The translations under genes were made by a program, and so were the position numbers. Shown in pieces: positions 12,236 to 21,654 of a stretch of 64,000 bases of DNA. The first letter of the stretch is position 1, and each line of letters starts with the position of its first letter. The notes beneath the pieces were generated by a model. The model was not told where the DNA came from and searched no databases. It saw only the letters and a list, made by a program, of their open reading frames with translations. The DNA lies in NCBI RefSeq assembly GCF_030272615.1, contig NC_081410.1, forward strand, positions 112,730,433 through 112,794,432, in the 5' to 3' direction. The stretch comes from Cryptomeria japonica. Taxonomy: Eukaryota; Streptophyta; Pinopsida; Cupressales; Cupressaceae.

Positions 12236-12299
<64 letters not shown>

Positions 12300-12450
12300 G
12301 AGAAAGATATGAAGAGGGACAAAGAGGTATATAAATAGAGAGATAATGAGGGAAGGAGAAAGAGGGAGTTAGAGGGGAAAGAGAAATAGAGACATAGAGA
12401 TAAAGAGTAGGTGAGATGGAGTGAACAAGATAGAAGTAGAGTTTATGAGA
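11431..12450. repeat. ~1-kb polypurine (GA-rich) tract, copy 1
   Basis: About 1 kb of almost pure A/G on the plus strand, made of GAGAGA, GATAGA and GGGAGA blocks with occasional T. It includes a perfect (AG)29 dinucleotide run at 12239-12296. Long open frames on the minus strand here (Leu/Ser/Tyr/Ile only) are artefacts of low complexity. The tract is colinear with 62290-63360, where the AG run is much shorter. The flanks are segment C on the left and AT-rich DNA on the right. Confidence 0.92.
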
Positions 12451-13130
12451 TAAATAATTAAAAAATAAATTGATTCTAACTACTTTGAATCATTATTTGT
12501 AATTCCATAAAAAGACATTAATAATTAAAATAAATTTTAAACTTAAATATAAATTAAATTCAAACCTATTAAAAGGATAAAAAAATCAATTCCTAATTTT
12601 ATGATTTATTTAATCTAACTTATATATTTCTATTTACTTTTAATTATTATTGATCATTTCATTAGAAAAAACCTAAATAATTAAAAAAAACCTTAATTCT
12701 AAATTAAAATGAAACCTATTAAAAAGATAAAAAATCAATTCATAATTTTTGATTGATTTAATTCAACTTATATATGCATAGTAATTATTATTAATATTAT
12801 TAAAAATTTCATATTATATATTAAAATTAACTATTTATATATTATATATTACAATATAACAATTATTAAAATAAATAATTAAAGAACAATAAATATTATA
12901 AAAGCAACCCAAAATATTGTCAATGGTTTCCTTACATACTTCATTTCCTGGATCGTGGATAGTGTCTCATTTGTGGTTGTTGGATTAGAAAGGCAAGGGA
13001 GATAATGACCATTGGACGGAGACACGATGGCCTCTATGATAAGGGCCATTCATTGGCTTGTGTTGTGCACCATTCATAAAAATCAACTCATGAAAATCAA
13101 TTAAAAGCATTAATTTAACTTATGTAATAC
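12451..13130. repeat. AT-rich spacer shared with the window end
   Basis: Very AT-rich sequence with TTAAT and AAATAAAT runs and no coding potential. It is colinear with 63361-63980 with only small differences, so it belongs to the same duplicated block as the polypurine tract. Confidence 0.75.
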
Positions 13131-14991
13131 TTTATCATTTAAAAATAAAGAGGCTGATAATGAAAAGTACGTTGCTTATAACTAAGCTAGAAATCTGTGA
13201 GAAATGGGTGCGAAATCAATATACAGTAACTTAAGTTTACTGGATCCCACAGGATATTGCTAGCAGATTAGATCATGGATTTAATGACAGACATTCAATG
13301 TTTATGAATGAACCATGTACTGTCTGCAGAAAAGATGAAAAATGTAATCTGTTTTAACTATCCAGATAATTGATACGGTGATACCCAAGTCTGGAACCTT
13401 AACAAAAATATTCAGGAACATATCTAAGGATTTTATTAAATGTTTTTAAGAGATTAACTTAAAAAACACAGATCAGAATACCCACACCTAACAATGTATG
13501 CATGTGAAACTCAGTATTGAAGCTTCCTTTCACAGTCCACCCATTCATTCTTCTTCTTCAAGCTATCATTGAGAAATCAATTCAGTGTGTGATAGTGATT
13601 GAAAGTTGTATTTGGCCTCACGGGGATGCCATGGATGAGAGGGAAAGTGTATGAATCGATCCAGGAAAATGAAACAAAAAGTTTAATACTCAATCTAAAT
13701 GGATTAGCGTAATAACTTTTCTCAATTTCCCTGAATCGGTTCACAGGCTTTCTCAACTCATCATGGCTTCCCAAAGGGACATATATTCGTTATATTGATG
13801 AAATAGCCTAAACCTAAGGCAGTATTTATAGTTTCATGATGACCTGTAACTCAATTGAAAGATGGAGGCATGTCAATATGTTACAAGTTATCATGTCACA
13901 GTGTATGTAGGTGAAGTTTCTTTTCGCTTTTGTTTGGTGGTCTGACATGTTAAGTTTGTTTTTATCTACCAAATTATGAACAGTTTAAACAGTCAGTCAT
14001 TCTTGAACTACCTTCCATGTGTAGAGTGGATTGGACTTGACAAGTCGAGAGATGTAGTGCTCTTTGATGCCGACACTACTAATAAGGTAATCGTAGAGAT
14101 CAAACTTCAGACCCATGTGGTAGATCTTCAACTCCCTTAGAGTGTCTTGGTGAGGAAGTCATTAGACATTAACTTAGTGAAGAAGAAGCTGCTAAGCAAG
14201 GCTTCGAAGAAGAATAGATTGGAGGGGCCTTATGGTCTGCAAATGGAAGTCAGGTACTTTGTGCACTATGCCAATTTGCCTAACTGCCTACCTTACCAGA
14301 CTTTTGGCTTCTACTACAATCAAAAACCTCATTTTTGTAAAGTTATAAAATATTATTATTATTATTATTTTTACATTTATAAAATATTATTCTAATTAAA
14401 TTATATATTTCATTAGTTTACATCAAAATTTGAAAACATAAATATTACTTTTAAGTGATTAAATTTGAAAATTTGTATTTCTTTTGATTATTTTCTTTAT
14501 CAAAATGTGACATATATATGTACTTTTACTCCATTTTCTTTATGTGGTCATATAAACTATTAAGAATCTTTTCTAGTCTTATCCATGGACTTGGACTACT
14601 TAGTGTTAGATTTATGATTTTTCAAACCTTTAATACCAAATTCATTATTCTAAATTACAATACTTCTAAGTGGAAAATCTAGAATACACTTATATTTGGC
14701 ATTCTTTCCAAACGGAGATCCTAATATAAAATGAATTATTAATGACTCTTATCTAAATTAGGTTAGTTGATCAAAGTTTAACAATGGTATATTATAGTTC
14801 CTTCTCAAAAATTGTATTAAGACTTCAAATTTTAAATCAATCATAATGTAGGAAAAATATTTCTACAATTTTTAAATTAAAAAATATATATTTTCACCCT
14901 ACAAAATCAAAAATATTTTAAAAAGAAAAGAACAATGACTTTCAATTGATCCACAATAGTTTTGCTTGCTAATAATAAATACAACATGATT
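13131..14991. repeat. Low-copy repeat, segments D and E (copy 1)
   Basis: 13170-13650 (segment D) aligns with 37870-38320 and partly with 30590-30900. 14480-14991 (segment E) aligns with 38485-39040. The stretch 13800-14400 between them is only partly shared with copy 2. It contains a short open frame at 14147-14395 and a (TAT)n microsatellite near 14347-14372, neither convincing as a gene. 14981-14991 (ACAACATGATT) is the left target-site duplication of the SINE. Confidence 0.78.
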
Positions 14992-15122
14992 AGTAAAACT
15001 TGAGTTGGCCTAGTGGTGGAGAACTTGTGCTCTTGAAATAGAGCTCACAAGTTCAAATCCCACAAAAGGGGTAGGCTATGTACACTTTATCGACTTCGGC
15101 CTATAACCAAAAAAAAAAAACA
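14992..15122 (+). mobile_element. tRNA-derived SINE with target-site duplication
   Basis: A 131-bp insertion with an internal RNA polymerase III promoter: A box TGGCCTAGTGG at 15006-15016 and B box GTTCAAATCC at 15051-15060, spaced as in a tRNA. It ends in a poly(A) run near 15109-15120. It is flanked by ACAACATGATT (14981-14991) and ACAACATAATT (15123-15133). The paralogous sequence at 39030-39040 reads straight through with one copy of the target and no insertion. SINEs are mobilised by LINE machinery, and L1 elements are present on both sides. Confidence 0.85.
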
Positions 15123-15420
15123 ACAACATAATTGAAAAATAATTCCTTTGAACCTTTAAAGATATATACAATTAAAACAAAAATCACACCATGCAGGAGG
15201 AGGGCTTGAAGCCAATATGGACACGTGCCTTTGTGGGTGGATATGGCTACCTGACATCATGTTTCTTTTGGTCTTCCTTTCCATGGTTCTCGTGTGGGGA
15301 ATGAGGGTTTTCCTTGGGTAAAAAATTTCAGGCGAGATTTCCGTTCTTTCCCATCTTCTGGTTATTTTCAGTTTTAGGGCTTCCCAAGCTGTTAATAAGG
15401 CATGGCATGGGACTGCAAAT

Positions 15421-17708
15421 ATGGAACCTAGGGTTGCTCCTGTAAAATAGATGTCAGGTGTTTCTTTGACAAAGGAAAAATTGGGGGAAGTTGTTCGCCC
15501 TTTGTTGAATCCTGAGATGTCTTTGAATACTAATCAGGGGAAGTTGGGTGTTAAGGGTCCTTCTTTTCCTATTAGCCTTGCTAGGCTTGTTACTAATGAG
15601 CCCCCTTTGAATACTAATGTTGGCATATGTGTAGAGCATGATGACATGATGATATTGTATGTTGTCATTGATGTCAATATGCTGAAGAGTGTACTGGTAT
15701 ATTGAAGTAAGCAACTTGAAAAAGAACTGGTATGATGTAGTGAACCGGTATATGTGAAAAAGTGAAGTGGCATGTTTGTCGAAGTGAACCAGTATGTTGG
15801 AATGTGAACCGGTATACAAAATGTTTTGTATCAAGGTTTCATATGGTATGACTACCGGTTGGTAGTCTTAGCTTCAGGGTTTCCGGTTGAAGTGTTCCAA
15901 GCCTGTGTGATTCAATCAATGACATCATGTGATGAGTTAGCATTGTAATGAAGAACAGATCATGTTGCCATGTCAGCCTTGTGCGTGTGAAGGATCTTGC
16001 ATGAAGGATATTGATCGTATCTACCTCAGGAATGTGCGTAGTCTTTGTAAATAGTGGAAAATGCGTGATGGGTTATTAGCCTCCAAGAAGCAGTGAAGAA
16101 CGAACGATGGAGAACGTCTTGAGATCTGTTCAAGACTGTTGTAATCAATGCAACATGTTCAACGGTTAGGATTGAATCGACTAAATTGCTTAACCAAAAT
16201 GTTTAGGGTTTAGGGTTTATGCTACCAATCTATCTGTTCCCTATAAGGTCGATGTTGTTTTTCATGTTGAGGTTGTTGGCAAATGTTGTGTGTGTATCTA
16301 AGTGCAGAGATAAGCGATTCTTGCCAGACTAGATAAGAGAATAGATACCTGCAGAGTGTGATTGCAGAAGGAAGAAACTAAAGTGGATCTGCATTGGCAT
16401 TGAAGTGCTGTTACCAGATCATTGTAATACCTGTTGACCTCTAATCACTTCAATAGTTGGAAAATCCCTTAACAGGGTAGCTTTAACCGGCTTGTTGTAA
16501 ATCCTTTAACAGGATGACTCAAAATCTTTGAGTTCTTGAAATCCTCTAACAAGGTAACCTTTAATAGGGTTTAACCCTTAACCGGGTATTTTAGCCATCC
16601 CTTAATCGGGTGATCCCTAGCAGGATCGGTTCTCAACAGAACCTATTGTAAAAGTCTCTAACCGGACTAGGCTTCTAACATAGTGAACTTCAAAAGGGTT
16701 CAAAGAACAGCTTGTGGGTATTCATTCCCACCGTGGTTTTTCTCAGTTGGGTTTCCACGTGAAAAATATGTGTGTTATGTGTGATGCTTTTTCATGTGAT
16801 ACTTTGTTATTTTTTGTCAAGTGGAAAAGCATGTTGAACTAGTAAGTCTTTACATTTCTGTTGATGTATCACTAGTGTCTGCATATGGGTGAAGTGGAAA
16901 TAAGATGTTAGATTGTGTGGAAAGTTAAGAGCTACCTGTTTATGTCTTTCATATTCTTATTGTGTTTAACTGGGAGTAATCTGGTTTAGACTGGTGTTAT
17001 TTCTTGCAAGTCAAGTGTAGAGTTTTTAGTCAAACCGGTTGAAGGAAAAGTGATTTTTGCCTGTACTGATTCACCCTCCCCTCTCAGTACCAGTTTGGTA
17101 CTAACTGTTCATCATTTATTCATCAACTAATAGTCCTCTTATTGCTCCGGATGATGATCTTATTTCTCAAGTGCAAAATATTGTTAAGTTATAACATTGT
17201 CTTAAATTCTGATCTGGCTAATAAAATAATTACCTCAATTAAAGCTGATTTAGGTAGGTTGGACAATGATTTATCTTCTTTCCCTGTTAATAACCCTTTT
17301 GAATTGCTCAATCTGGAAAGGGCTTTAGTTCCCTCTGTTCTTGGGGTTCCATCACATTCTATTAGAGATGAGGTCATGGATCAAGACAAGGATAAGGCAC
17401 TTGTTGGAATAGCTCCTCTAGATGGATTACCTTTGATTCAGTCCCCACTTTCGCCTGCTTCTCCTTTTTGTACTCCTGCAAATAAGGGTCGTAAGCCTAA
17501 GCATGTTAAGACTCAATTGGAGATTTATGCTGGTATCCAATCAACTTGATTCTTCGAAAAAGAAGAGGTCCAAAAAGCCTTTTAGTCCACCGGTTACAAG
17601 AGCCTTGGCTTCTAAAAGGATCCTTCAAGAGGAGTTTGCTGTGGAAAAGGTCTCTTAGACTCCTAATTTTGAAAAGAGGGGAGCCGATGCCTCCCCTTTG
17701 GCCCAATG
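15421..17708 (+). pseudogene. LINE 2 ORF1 remnant, split by a solo LTR
   Basis: C-terminal part of LINE 2 ORF1. The upstream piece (15421-15617, with an in-frame TAG just after PVK) ends in the LTR. The piece after the LTR (17126 onward) continues the same frame when the LTR and one ACTAA duplication are removed (PPLNTN then SPLIAPDD). Further stops and a frameshift occur near 17190 and 17656. The final codons end in TGA overlapping the ORF2 ATG as ATGA, like LINE 1. The N-terminal DUF4283 domain is missing. Confidence 0.72.
15618..17125 (+). mobile_element. Solo LTR (Copia-type) with 5-bp target-site duplication
   Basis: A 1508-bp sequence starting TGTTGGC and ending TTCATCA, flanked by ACTAA at 15613-15617 and 17126-17130. 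It has no internal coding region, primer-binding site or second LTR, so it is a solo LTR left by recombination between the two LTRs. It interrupts LINE 2 ORF1 and the frame is restored on removal. Within it, 16440-16700 holds repeated imperfect TTAACNGGGT-type motifs, and 16201-16220 holds tandem TTTAGGG. The TGTTGGCA start and the final ~80 bp resemble the LTR at 34409-35641. Confidence 0.88.
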
Positions 17709-18632
17709 AAGATTATATCTTGGAATGTTAGGGGCTTAAATACCCCTAACAAAAGACGCTTTATTAACTCCCAATTGGACTTAATAAAGTGTGATATTGT
17801 GATGGTGCAAGAAACTAAGTTAGATTTAATTTCTGTAGATTTGTTATTTTCTTCTTGGAGATCCTGGAAATTTTGTGCCTCTCCCTCTTTAGGGGCTTAA
17901 GAAGGGCTTGCATTTCTTTGGAAAGATTCTAGTGTGGACCTCTCTTTGGTTGCCTCTTCATCTAATTGGATGCTTGGTTTAGTTAAGAGTAGGTTATCAA
18001 ATATTAAATTTTGACTTTTTAATGTTTATGGCCCTATTGGGGTGGTGGGAAAAAGGAAGCTTTGGGAAAGTTTAGCCTTGATTGCTTCTCCTTTGTTGAA
18101 TGCCTTCTTGATTTTTGGGGGTGATTTTAATGCAATTTCTTGTCTAGAAGAGAAAGCTGGGAAGATCATTCCTAATAAGCATACTATTTCTGATTTTTGC
18201 CTCTTTATCAATAATTTGAATTTAGTTGATTGTAAACCTCAAAATGGTCCTTTCACCTGGACTAATATGCGAAAAGATTTTTGTCAAATTGTTGAAAGAT
18301 TGGACCAGTTTTTGGTATCTGATAATTGGTATAATTCTAGTCAAGATTTCTTTTCCTCAGTTTTAACTTTTACTGGGTCGGATCATTTTCCTATAATGCT
18401 TTCTATTCTTGAGGATAGGGATCCTTGGAAGCTTCCTTTCAAATTTGAGCCGATGTGGTTTAGGGAACAATCTTTTTTGCCTTTATTAACACAATGGTGG
18501 TCATCTGCTCCATATGTTAATGGATCAAGGATGTTTCAGATAGTTAAGAAATTGACTTTTTTGAAAAATAAAATTAGAGGTTGGAATTCTTTTCATTTTA
18601 AGAACTTTTTTGGGGAGAAGGCTGGAATTTAG
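17706..18632 (+). pseudogene. LINE 2 ORF2, endonuclease region
   Basis: Apurinic-type endonuclease domain of LINE 2, starting MKIISWNVRGLNTPNK at 17706. Motifs: VMVQETKL, FGGDFNAIS, GPFTWTN, and GSDHFPIML near 18378-18400. In-frame stops at about 17898 (TAA), 18012 (TGA) and 18630 (TAG) break it. The order and motifs match the LINE 1 ORF2 endonuclease, but the sequence differs enough to be a separate L1 family. Confidence 0.88.
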
Positions 18633-20646
18633 GAGGAAATAGAATAGATTAATAAGATTAATTTGAGCTCGGGTGTGACTCCTATGTCTTTAGATACGCT
18701 TAAATTTTTGAAAGTCCAGTTGGAGGATGTTTTGGCTAGGGAAGAATCTTATTAGAGGCAGAAATCCAGGGATCTTTGGTTATCACAGGGGGATAGAAAT
18801 GCCAATTTTTTTCACTCTTAAACTAATTTAAGGTATCAGTGCAATAGAATATCCTGTATTATTGATTCTCATGGGAAGAGTTTATCAGATGAGGATGATA
18901 TTGCTTCTGAAGCAGTAAATATCTTTAAGTCTCTGCTCTCGGTTGAGCCTATTTCCTTAGATAATACCTTTGTTAATTCAGTCCCCCCTTTAGTTAGTCA
19001 TGAGGATAATAGGATGCTTATGGCTCCTTTCTCTTTGGATGAGTTAAGGGGGTTGGTATTTTCCATGCATTTGGAAAAGGCCCCGGGTTCGGATGGGTTT
19101 ACGACTTTATTTTTTCAAAAGTGTTGGGACTTTGTGGGGAATGATGCCTTATTAGCCTTGGAAGAGTCTAGGCAGAATCTAACTATTTTGAAGGAGCTTA
19201 ACACTACTCTTATTGCTATTATTCCTAAAGTGGATAATCCTAGCTCCTTTTCTGATTTTCGCCCTATTGCTCTTTGTAATACTTTATATAAGATTTTTAC
19301 CAAGGCAATTTTGATTAGGTTGGCTAGGCTTCTTCCCAAGATTGTTTCCATTGATCAAGGTGGCTTTGTGCATGGTAGAGAAACATCAGAGGGTACGATT
19401 GTAGCCCATGAGATTCTGCATTCCATTTTGCAATAGAAGACTCTGGCTATGATTATGAAACTTGACATGCTTAAAGATTATGATCGGGTTAACTGGCAGT
19501 CTCTCGTTGCTGTATTAAAGCGCTTTGGGTTTGCCCATAGTTGGATTAAATGGGTCTTTTCTTATATATCTTCTGCTCAATTTTTTAGTTTTGATTAATG
19601 GGTCACCTTCTGGTTTTTTTTCTTCCTCTCGGGGTGTTAGGCAAGGGGATCCTCTTTCCCCTTTTTTGTTTATACTTTTGGCAGCTCTAGGCTTTAAGCA
19701 GGGTCATTTCTGATGCTAGAGCATCTGGTCAGTGGAGTGGTATTAGAATAGATGGTTATCCTTCTTTGCAATCCCATTGTCTTTTCATGGATGATACTCT
19801 TCTATTTGGTTCTTCTTCTTTGACAGAGGCTAGAGTAATCAAGAAGATTATTACTGATTACTATTCTTTTTCCAGTCAAAAAGTTAACGTTTTGAAATCT
19901 AAGGTTTTATTTTTAAATGTATCCCTCTTGGTCAAGAATAGGCTTATTCAATTTTGGGGTTTTCAAGTGGGTGCCTTTCCTTACAAGTACCTAGGCATTC
20001 CTATTTTTGTTGGTTCGGATAAAGATATCATTTGGGATAAAGTGGTTCATGTGATATCTTCCAGAATCTCTTCTTGGAATCATAAATAGCTCACTTTGGT
20101 GGGTAAGATTCTTCTAATTAAGTCAGTTCTTAATGTCATTCCTATAGACTTGATGTCTATTTTGAAAACTCCCCCTAAAGTTATCCAGGATCTCAAGGTG
20201 TCTCTAAGATCCTTTCTTTGCAATAATAACAATGGGGGAAAGAAGAAGCTTCCCCTTCTAGCCTAGGATAAAGTTTGCCTTCCTAAAGAGCTGGGAGGTG
20301 CAGCTATACGAGATCTAGTTTCCTAGAATAAAGTATTGGGGGCTAAAATTGTTTTGGAAATTATAGGGATCAATTGAGTAAATGGGCATCCATTATGCTT
20401 GCTAAGTATTTAAAGGGGACTCCTAGAGAAAGGATTTTCACAACCTCATCTCTTCCAAAAGGTTCAACTTTTTGGAATTTTATGGTTAGTTGTAGATCAG
20501 TCATCCTTCCGCACCTTTCTTGGGTTGTCCATAATGGGAAGAAGGCCTGGTTTTGGGATGAAGTCTGGAATGGTCATCCTGCATTATCTTCCATTTGAGA
20601 TTGGTCTCCTCTGTCTGATTTTTTTTCTGATCTTTGGAGGGTTTTT
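18633..20646 (+). pseudogene. LINE 2 ORF2, reverse transcriptase region
   Basis: Reverse transcriptase domain. Visible motifs: KAPGSDGFTTLFFQKCW, NTTLIAIIPKVDNPSSFSDF (first 20 residues of the block), RPIALCN.LYKI, QGGFVHGR, a degenerate [28 protein letters not shown], and the active-site FMDDT near 19783. Stops, mainly TAG, occur at several points (for example about 18755, 19434, 20087 and 20265), with frameshifts near 19570-19720. The Copia element inserts at 20647, separating RT from the downstream zinc-binding and RNase H part. Confidence 0.88.
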
Positions 20647-21530
20647 TGTTGGGAAAAATGGTGTCTCAACCTTGCATTTATGCGAGGTTACTATTTATAG
20701 TAAGTTTTTATTTGAGCACGAAATAGTGCGAAACTCTCCCTGAAGCTTCTGGTTGGCTAGATAAGCATTCCGGTAAAGTTTCGTCGCAAGGTCACAGCTA
20801 GTTTTGAAGATATTAAAGTTTTCGTCTTGGAGGGGTGCAATAAAATGTTTAAACTTAATTTTGGGGACTTTAGAGGCTCCAAAATGCCCTGAAAAGTTGC
20901 CGTAACCGGCGAAGTGGGTTACGAGGTGATAGAGCACTTCGCGAGCTTTCCGGCGCTTCAAACGGTTCGTCAATCGGACACCCGGTTCTCAAGTTATGGC
21001 CTCCGGAAGTTTGTACTCCTGAAATAGGAAAAATAATTTGTATCGAATACATAAATGAGCTGTAAAAGGGAGCGACACGTGTTGATGTGTGCTTTAACAT
21101 GTCATAGAAGGGAGATAAGGTCGGCTACACCTTATTGGGTGGTTTTAGCCCATGGTTTTGTAATACCGTTTGACGGTTTCTTGTATTGTATCTCCTATTT
21201 ATGAGGTGTGTGAGATAGAGGTTGTGTGTAAGAGTCTTATGGCTATTGAGTTGCCTCTGAATCTCTGATTAGTGCTACTCCTGCGAAGAGCTTGCTCTGC
21301 AAGTATTTTGTAATCTGTTTTGATTGCTGAATAAAATATTGAGCTGCTTTTGGAGGGTGGGGTTTTTCTCCCGAAAGGGTTTTCCCCACGTAAATCATTG
21401 TGTTGTGGTATGATTGCTATTATATCTATTTCTATTTTCTGTAACTGTTGTAATGATCTGAAAAAGTTTTGCATTACCCTCCTCTCAAGGTTAGTGTAGG
21501 AAGTTGTTTCCGCTACTTAACTTCCTTACA
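20647..21530 (+). repeat. Copia 5' LTR
   Basis: An 884-bp LTR beginning TGTTGGG and ending TTACA. It contains a TATA-like CTATTTATGAGG near 21203-21216 and a poly(A) signal AATAAA near 21330, consistent with promoter and transcript-end functions. Short minus-strand open frames inside it are repeated in the 3' LTR and are not genes. Confidence 0.95.
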
Positions 21531-21532
21531 AG

Positions 21533-21544
21533 TGGTATCAGAGC
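21533..21544 (+). other. Copia primer-binding site (initiator-Met tRNA)
   Basis: TGGTATCAGAGC follows the 5' LTR by two bases. It is the standard plant Copia primer-binding site complementary to the 3' end of initiator methionine tRNA, used to prime minus-strand DNA synthesis. Confidence 0.95.
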
Positions 21545-21654
21545 CTGATCACCTTTGGTTTCAATTGTGGGCAGTTGGGTTTTTTGAACTAATCCAGATT
21601 TGAGTGGGAGCTTGTGCAGAAGACACTTTTTGATCCTATTGCAGGAATATTCAG

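Noticed and set aside
11415-12322. Long minus-strand open frames of 60-200 codons in the purine tract (also 62279-63204)
   Set aside because: They contain almost only Leu, Ser, Tyr, Ile, Phe and Pro because the strand is pure pyrimidine. Stops need purines, so openness is automatic and not evidence of a gene.
13577-13774. Possible small gene in segment D with a TATA-like upstream sequence on the minus strand
   Set aside because: A TATAAATA-like motif lies near 13825, but the frame is only 65 codons. The copy at 37.8-38.3 kb diverges before the equivalent frame start, so there is no support for coding.
15000-15075. Possible functional tRNA gene
   Set aside because: A and B boxes are present, but the sequence does not fold visibly into a complete cloverleaf. 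It is embedded in an insertion with a poly(A) end and target-site duplication, so it is a SINE.
16201-16220. Telomere or interstitial telomeric block
   Set aside because: Only about two and a half TTTAGGG units lie within a solo LTR, too short to indicate a chromosome end or fusion.
20695-21474. Minus-strand open frames inside the Copia LTRs (also 25803-26582)
   Set aside because: They lie wholly within the LTRs and are identical in both because the LTRs are nearly identical. No protein-like conservation beyond that is visible.
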